DNA of 20,157 nt from a virus. The stretch spans positions 1 to 20,157 of the IMG/VR virus record IMGVR_UViG_3300042893_001634. One strand, given 5' to 3'. Below the pieces are notes generated by a model. That model saw only the letters and a program-made list of their open reading frames with translations. It was not told where the DNA came from and did not search any database. The position numbers and the translations under genes were made by a program. Each line of letters begins with the position of its first letter. The first letter of the stretch is position 1. Shown here one piece after another: positions 1 through 6,356 of this stretch.

Positions 1-2
1 AG

Positions 3-959
3 TTAGGACTTATTAATAAAATTGGTTCGGGTGTTAGAGGTGCTGTAAGTGGCTATAAAGCAAGTCAATCACAGCGTAAAGGTGCAGATCATGCTGACCG
101 AATTGTGGCTAATTTAAAAAGAGATTTTATGGAGTTAGTAGGGGGAGGAGAACCTGCTACACGTAATAATTTAATTAAATTCCTCGGTACTCACGGATTA
201 CAAAATCTAGATGCGTTAGCTAATCCTACTACTCAGAGTAGTACTGTTACGCAACCTAAATTATCACCTACAAGTACTAATCCTGCAACTACAGATCCGG
301 GCGAGAGAAAAGAACCTACATTAGACCCTGAAGAATTACCGGCTGGTAACTCAGTTGATCAAACCAAACAGGCAAACTTAAAAGCTAGATTAAAAACTGG
401 TCAAGGCATGGGCACAAAAACAAGTACTGGATTTAAAAATTCTAGAGTAGGTGTTCCTGTACAAAAACTAGTTGGAAAGAATCCAGATGGATCACCTAAG
501 TTTAGTGTTGTCCGTGAAGATGTAGAAGAACCTAGAGCATTGAACAATAGACAAATTGATGATATTATTAAGGCAGCAGTAAAGAACAACTATTCAAGAA
601 TTGTAGCCGCACAACGAGGATTACCAGTCGACGATGACGAGCAACAATTGCCAACAACAGTATCACCAGAAGAACCATCTGAGCCGGCTGCAGAACCTGG
701 GCCTACTGCTACTAACCCTTTTAGCGACCCTAATAAACTTGCAGAAGATTGGAAAGCATATATTGCCGGTGGTGGACAATTAAATCCACAGTTGAGAAGA
801 TTAGCAAGGAACATTATGGCCAACACTCCGACTGAACCAAAACCGGATGCTACACCTACACAACCTAAACCTACTCGGGCAGAATTAGATGCTGACCATG
901 AACGTATGGCCAGTGGTTCAAATGAAGGGTATAGTCGGTTCTTAGGAATACAACTTTAA
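3..959 (+). CDS. Unrecognised Pro/Thr-rich phage protein, 5' end outside the window
   Basis: The frame is open from the first bases of the window, so the GTG at 105 is probably internal and the true start lies upstream. The visible part has a short Gly/Ala/Ser segment, then a predicted helical stretch (NLKRDFMELV). It continues as alternating folded-looking pieces and Pro/Thr/Glu linkers (around 215-345, 640-720 and 820-890). Two helical segments, RQIDDIIKAAVKNNYSRIVA and LNPQLRRLARNIMANT, sit between linkers. No transmembrane segment or enzyme motif is visible. The last codon (TAA, 957-959) overlaps the stop of the opposing minus-strand gene. I do not recognise the family. Its place in a late tail module and its modular, disordered composition suggest a virion or assembly protein, but that is inference. 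Confidence 0.7.
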   Translation, partial: LGLINKIGSGVRGAVSGYKASQSQRKGADHADRIVANLKRDFMELVGGGEPATRNNLIKFLGTHGLQNLDALANPTTQSSTVTQPKLSPTSTNPATTDPGERKEPTLDPEELPAGNSVDQTKQANLKARLKTGQGMGTKTSTGFKNSRVGVPVQKLVGKNPDGSPKFSVVREDVEEPRALNNRQIDDIIKAAVKNNYSRIVAAQRGLPVDDDEQQLPTTVSPEEPSEPAAEPGPTATNPFSDPNKLAEDWKAYIAGGGQLNPQLRRLARNIMANTPTEPKPDATPTQPKPTRAELDADHERMASGSNEGYSRFLGIQL

Positions 960-1183
960 AAGAACGGTAATCTAGTCTTACCTGTGGTTTCGAGATTACC
1001 TTCAATTAATTTTATAATTAATTCTCTATCTTGAAAATCAGTTTGATACGCTAGGTCCATAGGAAGGCCACCTCTCATAAACCAAGACATTCGAAATAGT
1101 TCTGTCTTTAAGGCTTTTGTCTCTTTTTCCATATCTTTAAGAAGCTTGGTTATCTCCTCAAAATTCAAAGACAAAAGCCTCAT
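956..1183 (-). CDS. Small tail-assembly partner protein, gp51-position / lambda-T-like; probable frameshift domain
   Basis: A 75-residue protein whose ATG overlaps the stop of the gp26-type gene (ATGA, 1180-1183). The N-terminal half is a charged helix (about residues 7-33). The second half holds SWFMRGGLPMDLAY and DRELIIKLIEGNLETT, a pattern I associate with small T4-like hub-assembly proteins and second-ORF tail chaperones. In T4 the gene beside 26 is 51, but T4 gp51 is much longer, so the equivalence is positional. No Shine-Dalgarno sequence precedes the ATG: the upstream bases are the slippery run TTTTTTCGG. Expression therefore probably depends on translational coupling or on -1 frameshifting from gp26, which enters exactly this frame and would give a fusion of about 363 residues. 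It ends tail to tail with the plus-strand gene. Confidence 0.72.
   Translation of the reverse strand: MRLLSLNFEEITKLLKDMEKETKALKTELFRMSWFMRGGLPMDLAYQTDFQDRELIIKLIEGNLETTGKTRLPFF
1111..1180 (-). repeat. Perfect 12-bp inverted repeat, probable frameshift-stimulating stem-loop
   Basis: The plus-strand segment 1111-1122 (AGGCTTTTGTCT) is the exact reverse complement of 1169-1180 (AGACAAAAGCCT). In the gp26/partner mRNA the first arm starts 5 nt after the slippery heptamer. The loop is 46 nt, long enough for inner pairing or a pseudoknot. Both arms lie within the coding sequence of the small partner gene. Confidence 0.75.
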
Positions 1184-2046
1184 CCGAAAAAACTTGAAGG
1201 ATCGAACGTAATAGGAATTTCTATTTCTTCTGCCGCACCTGCAGCAATCATTTCTGGCGTTGATTTTACTCTTGCAGGTTTAAGAGAATTCTTTTTTTGT
1301 AATAAGTCTAATCGTTCTTTAATAGCATCAAACACTTTTTTATCGCAGTTATTCATGAACTCTTGTAAAAATTCTGGATTATCAGTTGAACCTACTTTGC
1401 TTTCAATTTTATAAACACTATTAATTACAATGCCAACGGTTATGTCAGTTAATTTTTTAAAACTATCTTTAAATTGCTGTATCTTTTCTTCTTCCGATAA
1501 TGTTGAATCATTAACTAAACTTATTATTTTTTGAGTTTCAAAGCTTCGAATACTAGTTTTACTAGCAACTCGATAATTTACAGGTCTAACATAAATGGCC
1601 ATATCTAAGTCTAAATCAATTTTTTCATCCCATGATGCATTTTCATATAGTGAATCTAATATTGTTCTTAAATCTACACTATAGATCATTTCTTCCTCAC
1701 CAATTTTAAATGTGGTATCCATATTCTCGCCGTAGGTAGCCAATCTAATAGCAATAAGAATTGCGTCAGTATCAATGTTAGGCATATCCCAAGCATTAAT
1801 AATGTTAGGCATACAACTTTGTATAACATCAACTACTGCTTGACCGTTCATCAGTGCATCGGGCGTTTTAAGCAGTAATTCATCTTTAGCTGTCATAGAA
1901 TATACAGGGTATTCTCCAGTGTCGGTAATGTTAATTGTACCTTGGGGCCAATATTTTCCATTGCTGGGTAATTTAATATAAATCTTTGGTTGCCGCATTA
2001 GGCTGGCCAATGGATTTACATTTTGTTGTTGTGGGCTAGGAATCAT
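1180..2046 (-). CDS. 26: T4 gp26-like baseplate hub / tail assembly chaperone
   Basis: A 288-residue protein resembling the T4 baseplate protein family (gp26 and relatives). Features seen are an N-terminal beta segment (IYIKLPSNGKYWPQG), then PVYSMTAKDELLLKTPDAL, VVDVIQSCMPNI and DAILIAIRLATYGENM, in the usual family order. T4 gp26 is about 208 residues, so this one has a C-terminal extension with a charged helical region (about 180-260) and an end reading FDPSSFFG. In T4 the family acts in baseplate hub assembly; the fold and the position next to a tape-measure gene also suit a G-type tail chaperone. The start ATG (2046-2044) has a GGAG motif at 2059-2056 and a perfect minus-strand TATAAATA at 2096-2089. 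The last sense codons contain a T TTT TTC slippery site. The family assignment rests on recalled patterns, not a search. Confidence 0.72.
   Translation of the reverse strand: MIPSPQQQNVNPLASLMRQPKIYIKLPSNGKYWPQGTINITDTGEYPVYSMTAKDELLLKTPDALMNGQAVVDVIQSCMPNIINAWDMPNIDTDAILIAIRLATYGENMDTTFKIGEEEMIYSVDLRTILDSLYENASWDEKIDLDLDMAIYVRPVNYRVASKTSIRSFETQKIISLVNDSTLSEEEKIQQFKDSFKKLTDITVGIVINSVYKIESKVGSTDNPEFLQEFMNNCDKKVFDAIKERLDLLQKKNSLKPARVKSTPEMIAAGAAEEIEIPITFDPSSFFG
1186..1192 (-). promoter_or_regulatory. Candidate -1 ribosomal frameshift slippery site T TTT TTC
   Basis: On the minus strand the last codons of the gp26-type gene read agt ttt ttc gga tga, giving the heptamer T TTT TTC in the correct X XXY YYZ phase. 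Slipping back one base gives TTT TTT and then cgg atg agg, which is exactly the frame of the downstream 75-residue gene. The zero-frame TGA lies one codon after the heptamer, and a stem begins 5 nt after it. The layout is that of known -1 frameshift signals such as dnaX and lambda G-T. Confidence 0.75.
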
Positions 2047-2059
2047 GGTTTACACTCCG

Positions 2060-2067
2060 AATAAATA
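2060..2067 (+). promoter_or_regulatory. Late promoter AATAAATA for the tape measure / portal unit
   Basis: AATAAATA differs from the T4 consensus at one base. The predicted start is near 2073, 48 nt before the tape-measure ATG. The surrounding AATAAATAAGTT recurs at 14401 before the giant fibre gene. It faces the minus-strand promoter at 2089-2096. Confidence 0.6.
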
Positions 2068-2088
2068 AGTTTGATTACTTCTGGTAAT

Positions 2089-2096
2089 TATTTATA
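2089..2096 (-). promoter_or_regulatory. T4-type late promoter TATAAATA for the gp26 unit
   Basis: The reverse strand reads TATAAATA, the exact T4 late promoter. By T4 geometry (the octamer at -13 to -6) transcription would start near 2083, leaving a 37-nt leader that contains GGAG before the gp26 ATG. Confidence 0.75.
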
Positions 2097-2120
2097 TACG
2101 CATAGAATTAGGAAAATTAT

Positions 2121-4169
2121 ATGGCCATCGAAACAGCGGCAATGGAAGATCTATTAGAGCAGATACTTAAACAAGCTCAAGCTCAAAGCGCCATGCAGGC
2201 CGCAAGTTTTGCAAAATTGGCAAAAGCATCAGGATTAGATCCTAAAGCAATTGGCGATGCTCAGGCTAAACTTAAAAAATTAGGTGACGCGGCAGCAGAT
2301 AGTGCTGTAAAAGTTGATCACATGGCTTCTGCAGGAAAGTTAGTAGGATCTGTTCTTGGTGATTTAGCCGGCGGAATTGGCCATACGTTAAACAATCTAG
2401 TAGCATTTTCTGCTAAGGCGCTAGCTGGTACAAGCACAATGAACGACTTGTTCATGGCATTTAAAGACTTGCCTATCATTGGTGTGGTTGCAGGTTTGTT
2501 TGCTAATCTAGCCAAGATACAAGAAGAAAACTTGGCTAGTTATAGAAATCTTTCTAAATCTGGAGTTAATTTTGGACAATCAATAAACGAGTTAAGAATT
2601 ACAGCCGTTAGTTTAGGATTAAGTTTAGAACAGTTTAATAAAATGATAGGAGCAAGTGTAGATGCATTTGCTTTAATGGGCACCACAGCCAATGACGGTG
2701 CTAAAAACTTTAAAAATATAAACTTAGAACTAACAAAATCCGGCGGTGTAGGAGAACAGTTAAAGAATTTAGGATATAATTTTGAAGACATGAATTTGCT
2801 AACTGCAAGTTATATTAGAGTAACGGGCGGTTTAAGTAAAAAACAACAACAAGATTATCAAGGTGTTGCTGCCGCAGTAGCAGAATATGGAAAAGAATTA
2901 GATCTTATTGCAAGAATAACTGGCAGAAGTCGTGAACAACAAGAAAAAGAACTTGAAGAACAAATGAAGGAAGCAAACTTTCAAGCGTTCTTATCAGGTC
3001 AAGATGATAAAACAAGAAAGAAATTACAATTAGCAGTTAATGAAGCATTGGCCAATGCTGGCAAAGGTGGTGCAGATATTGTTAAAGCCAGTGCTATGGG
3101 ACTAGTAGCGCAAAGTGAACAGTCTGCCGCACTTTATTCACTGGCAGGTGATGCGGGCGAAACGCTTACTAAGATGGGCAAAGATGCTATGAATAAAAAT
3201 GTAGCACTTACTGATTTTCAAGCAGACTCAGCTAAACGATTAGGGACAGTAGTATATCAATTAGGCACCGCATATAGAGGAAACGAAATAACATTTAATG
3301 CAATGGCCCAAGGCGGAGATAAACTAGCAGAAACATTTGGTGTAGCCGCAAGAGCCGCAACGACTCTGAATAATAATAACATCAATACGTTAGATGAAGC
3401 GCAGGCTAATGCACAAAAAGAAGCGGCAATAGCAAGACATGAAGCTGAAAATAGAAGTTCATCTTTATCGGCTGCATTAGCTCTCGAAGATACAATGCGT
3501 AGACTAAATCTAGCATTTGTAAAATTAGGTGAAGTGTTAATTGACCAATTATTAAATCCATTAATAAAAGTGATAGAGGCTAATATGCCGGCAATTGAAA
3601 AAGGTATTATAGAGTTTGCAAAAGTTTTAAAAGAATGGATACCAAAAATATTCAGCGAAGATGGTCGACAAGAAATTATAGATAAGGTGGTTGAAGGGCT
3701 AACTTATATATTAAGTGTAGTGGCCGCTAAAGTTGGAGAAAAAGTGTTAGATCAAAGTACCGGTAATACAGATTTTCAAAATAGATTGAATGCTATAAAC
3801 AAATTCTTACCAACGTATTGGGCATTAAGGGCTTTAGGAATTGAATCCAACGTACAGAATCCACCAAAAGCGCCAGTGGGTCCTGCACCAAATCAAGGGA
3901 GAGCAGTTGGGTCGTGGGGACAAACCGGTCAACTGTTTGAAAACTTTGGAAATGGAACTGATGTAACATTACACGGAACTGAGGGAGTGTTTACTCCGCA
4001 ACAGATTCAAGCAATCATGGACGGCACTGCTTCAAATAAACTTAAAGATACTTTAGATGAGTTAAATACTACTAACAAGCAGATCTTACAGCACATGATG
4101 GCAATAGCTGACAATACTGGACGAACAGTTGATGCTACTAATGCATTAAATGGCAATATGCTTGCCTAA
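2121..4169 (+). CDS. Putative tail tape measure protein (T4 gp29-like role)
   Basis: A 682-residue, mostly helical, Ala/Gln/Lys-rich protein. It has N-terminal coiled-coil-like heptads (about 8-66), a hydrophobic stretch at about 117-131 (LPIIGVVAGLFANL), and a long charged helical middle with KKQQQDYQG and QQEKELEEQMKEANFQAFL. The C-terminal region, after a Pro-rich linker, contains LHGTEGVFTPQQ near residue 617, reminiscent of the conserved C-terminal motif of many tape measure proteins. T4 gp29 is about 590 residues. Such a protein sets tail tube length inside the tube and is bound by tail chaperones, which fits the divergent gp26-type gene next door. The ATG at 2121 follows a weak AGGAAAA. 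I assign it from composition, size, motif and neighbours, not from a recognised domain. Confidence 0.68.
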   Translation: MAIETAAMEDLLEQILKQAQAQSAMQAASFAKLAKASGLDPKAIGDAQAKLKKLGDAAADSAVKVDHMASAGKLVGSVLGDLAGGIGHTLNNLVAFSAKALAGTSTMNDLFMAFKDLPIIGVVAGLFANLAKIQEENLASYRNLSKSGVNFGQSINELRITAVSLGLSLEQFNKMIGASVDAFALMGTTANDGAKNFKNINLELTKSGGVGEQLKNLGYNFEDMNLLTASYIRVTGGLSKKQQQDYQGVAAAVAEYGKELDLIARITGRSREQQEKELEEQMKEANFQAFLSGQDDKTRKKLQLAVNEALANAGKGGADIVKASAMGLVAQSEQSAALYSLAGDAGETLTKMGKDAMNKNVALTDFQADSAKRLGTVVYQLGTAYRGNEITFNAMAQGGDKLAETFGVAARAATTLNNNNINTLDEAQANAQKEAAIARHEAENRSSSLSAALALEDTMRRLNLAFVKLGEVLIDQLLNPLIKVIEANMPAIEKGIIEFAKVLKEWIPKIFSEDGRQEIIDKVVEGLTYILSVVAAKVGEKVLDQSTGNTDFQNRLNAINKFLPTYWALRALGIESNVQNPPKAPVGPAPNQGRAVGSWGQTGQLFENFGNGTDVTLHGTEGVFTPQQIQAIMDGTASNKLKDTLDELNTTNKQILQHMMAIADNTGRTVDATNALNGNMLA

Positions 4170-4183
4170 ATTGGAATACTTAA

Positions 4184-5905
4184 ATGAGTTGGAAACGTTA
4201 TTTTACACCAGTTAATACCACAGGACAGATAAGTCCTGTAAGTGGTGGTGGTTCACGTCCTAGCATGTCTAGAACAAACTACAGTAGCTATCTACCTGAT
4301 GTCTACAGCGGCCATCCTAATAGATTAGAGCGATACGGTCAGTATGACTCTATGGATACTGACAGTGAAGTTAATGCGGCTTTTGATATTCTTGCAGAAT
4401 TCTGCACACAAATGAATGACGAAAACGGCACACCGTTTCAAGTATTCTTTAAAGATCAAGCAACTAGTACAGAAATTAAAATCATTAAAAAGTACCTACA
4501 GCAGTGGACTAAAATGAACAAGTTTCAAACTAGAATGTTCAAGGTTGTACGCAATGTATTCAAATACGGTGATGTATTTTTTGTTAGAGATCCAGAAACA
4601 CAAACTTGGATGTATGTAGATCCAAGCAAAGTAGACAAAATTATTGTAAACGAAAGTGATGGTAAAAAGCCCGAGCAGTATGTTATCCGTGATTTAAACA
4701 TTAACTTTCAAAACTTAACAGTTACACAAATTAACCCTTCAAATCAAAATGTAACGCCTGGTGGTTCTGCATATCTAACAGGTGGCGCACAACAAAAAGG
4801 TATGGTAGGTGCTTATCCTAATGCCAACAGTTCTAGATTTCAACAAAACGTAAATCAGTGGACTATTGACGCAAAACATGTTATTCATATCAGTTTAAGC
4901 GAAGGTCTGGACAATAACTTTCCCTTTGGCAACAGCCTAATGGAGACTATTTTTAAAGTTTACAAACAGAAAGAACTGCTTGAAGATGCTATTATTATCT
5001 ATCGTGTACAACGTGCTCCTGAACGCAGAGTATTCTATATTGATGTAGGAAATATGCCAAGTCACTTGGCCATGGGCTTTGTAGAACGAGTTAAAAACGA
5101 AGTAAATCAACGCCGTATTCCAAGTAGTATAGGTGGTGGACAGAACGTTATCGACGCGGCATATAACCCGTTGAGCATTAACGAAGATTACTTTTTCCCA
5201 CAAACTGCTGAAGGTCGCGGAAGTAAAGTTGAAATTCTACCCGGTGGTACTAACTTAGGAGAAATTGATGACCTGCGTTACTTTACTAATAAACTGTTTC
5301 GCGCTTTACGGATTCCTAGTAGCTACTTACCAACTGGTGCTGATGATGGAGGAAGCTCGTTCAACGACGGACGAGTTGGGACAGCCTATATTCAAGAGTT
5401 ACGATTCAACAAGTACTGCGAACGTCTACAAAGTCTGATGCATGAATCGTTTGATACTGAATTTAAACTGTATCTAACCAACAAGGGTATTAATGTAGAC
5501 TATAATTTATTTGATCTTAAATTCAATCCTCCACAAAACTTTGCAAGTTATCGTCAAGCAGAAATGGATACTGCCCGTGTAAGCACATGGGGAACTATGG
5601 TAGAAGTACCGTTTATGAGCAAACGCTTTGCTATGAAACGATTCTTAGGGTTAAGTCAAGAAGAAATTGCTGAAAACGAGCGTATGTGGCGCGAAGAAAA
5701 TATCGACCAAGGCACTAATTTAACTGCACAAGCAGAATTACGTGGTGCCGGAATTACACAAAGCGGTATCAGTGGAGATATTGACGGACTGGAGGGATCA
5801 ACTGAACCTCCTGAAGGTATGGAAGGTTCCGATACTGACAGTATTACAGGGTTACCAGCAGGTGGTGCACCTTCGGCAGGCACAGCCCCTCCACCGTCCG
5901 CTTGA
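4184..5905 (+). CDS. 20: Portal vertex protein gp20
   Basis: A 573-residue T4-type portal protein (T4 gp20 is 524). It would form the dodecameric ring at the head vertex through which DNA is packaged and to which the neck attaches. Recognisable blocks are NRLERYGQYDSMDTDSEVNA near the N terminus (about 46-65), then WTKMNKFQTRMFKVVRNVFK, KHVIHISLSEGLDNNFPFG, RVQRAPERRVFYIDVGNMP (about 274-292), YFTNKLFRALRIPSSYLP and EELRFNKYCERLQ-type segments. The last ~40 residues are a Gly/Pro/Ser/Asp-rich tail. It lies 14 nt after the tape measure stop, presumably on the same transcript, with only weak Shine-Dalgarno matching before the ATG. It heads the head-morphogenesis block. Confidence 0.95.
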   Translation: MSWKRYFTPVNTTGQISPVSGGGSRPSMSRTNYSSYLPDVYSGHPNRLERYGQYDSMDTDSEVNAAFDILAEFCTQMNDENGTPFQVFFKDQATSTEIKIIKKYLQQWTKMNKFQTRMFKVVRNVFKYGDVFFVRDPETQTWMYVDPSKVDKIIVNESDGKKPEQYVIRDLNINFQNLTVTQINPSNQNVTPGGSAYLTGGAQQKGMVGAYPNANSSRFQQNVNQWTIDAKHVIHISLSEGLDNNFPFGNSLMETIFKVYKQKELLEDAIIIYRVQRAPERRVFYIDVGNMPSHLAMGFVERVKNEVNQRRIPSSIGGGQNVIDAAYNPLSINEDYFFPQTAEGRGSKVEILPGGTNLGEIDDLRYFTNKLFRALRIPSSYLPTGADDGGSSFNDGRVGTAYIQELRFNKYCERLQSLMHESFDTEFKLYLTNKGINVDYNLFDLKFNPPQNFASYRQAEMDTARVSTWGTMVEVPFMSKRFAMKRFLGLSQEEIAENERMWREENIDQGTNLTAQAELRGAGITQSGISGDIDGLEGSTEPPEGMEGSDTDSITGLPAGGAPSAGTAPPPSA

Positions 5906-5911
5906 TAATTT

Positions 5912-5919
5912 GGTAAATA
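5912..5919 (+). promoter_or_regulatory. Late promoter GGTAAATA placed for a leaderless transcript
   Basis: GGTAAATA is followed by five bases and then the ATG at 5925. With T4 late geometry (+1 six bases after the last A) the first transcribed base would be the A of ATG. No Shine-Dalgarno sequence precedes the gene. The same layout occurs at 11440-11453. Confidence 0.5.
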
Positions 5920-5924
5920 TTGTT

Positions 5925-6173
5925 ATGCTATTACAAGAATTCATTTATTTTGACAAAGATCAAGCAGGTATGAAAAATAACGATCGGTATGATCCGTCTC
6001 ACGATACTAGCATAATCTTTAATAAAGATAATAGAAAAATGCGGTTAACATTGGGTATGTTAAACAATATTAGAAAAGCAGGCGATGCAAGAGAAGTGGA
6101 AACTAGAGAAGATTTAGAGCTAGTTAGGATTATGTATGCCCCACCTCCTGCAGAAGAAGCTCCGCCCGTATAA
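5925..6173 (+). CDS. Small conserved-looking protein between gp20 and the gp67-like gene
   Basis: An 82-residue protein starting MLLQEFIYFDKDQ. Its middle is basic (NRKMRLTLGMLNNIRKAGDA), followed by an acidic helix (REVETREDLELVRIMY) and a Pro/Glu tail (APPPAEEAPPV). I prefer the ATG at 5925 to an in-frame GTG at 5742, because the upstream extension lies within gp20 and reads as shadow sequence. In T4 the genes between 20 and 21 are 67 and 68 (prohead core proteins). Position and charge pattern suggest a core or assembly protein, possibly a gp68 counterpart, but I see no clear sequence match. There is no Shine-Dalgarno; see the promoter at 5912. Confidence 0.75.
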   Translation: MLLQEFIYFDKDQAGMKNNDRYDPSHDTSIIFNKDNRKMRLTLGMLNNIRKAGDAREVETREDLELVRIMYAPPPAEEAPPV

Positions 6174-6201
6174 ACTCTAAGTTTAATTTTTTTGTTTCAA
6201 A

Positions 6202-6209
6202 ACTAAATA
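6202..6209 (+). promoter_or_regulatory. Possible late promoter ACTAAATA upstream of the gp67-like gene
   Basis: ACTAAATA followed by TTTTT lies in the 183-bp gap between the 82-residue gene and the gp67-like gene. Its predicted start is near 6215. A 6-bp hairpin (GAAGAT / ATCTTC, 6230-6247) would lie in the leader. The match is weaker than others and may be redundant with the site at 6307. Confidence 0.35.
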
Positions 6210-6306
6210 TTTTTAACAAAACTTCAAAAGAAGATACCTAAATCTTCGTCTCCTGTGTCAAAACTGACCGTTTTTGGCCTATTTCATATAAGTAAATCAA
6301 CTTGGC

Positions 6307-6314
6307 TGTAAATA
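6307..6314 (+). promoter_or_regulatory. Late promoter TGTAAATA for the gp67-gp21-gp22-gp23 unit
   Basis: TGTAAATA gives a predicted start near 6320 and a 37-nt leader containing TAAGGAG before the ATG at 6357. It would drive the head-core, protease, scaffold and capsid genes as one transcript ending at the terminator at 10341. Confidence 0.5.
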
Positions 6315-6356
6315 TACTCGACAGCCTTGCCGCATCTAATTAAGGAGAAACCCGCA

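Noticed and set aside
5742-5924. N-terminal extension of the 82-residue protein from GTG 5742
   Set aside because: It lies wholly within gp20 or its stop region in another frame and has shadow-like composition; the ATG at 5925 gives a compact protein.
6327-6356. TTG start for the gp67-like protein
   Set aside because: The ATG at 6357 has a well-placed AAGGAG; the TTG would place that site inside the coding sequence.
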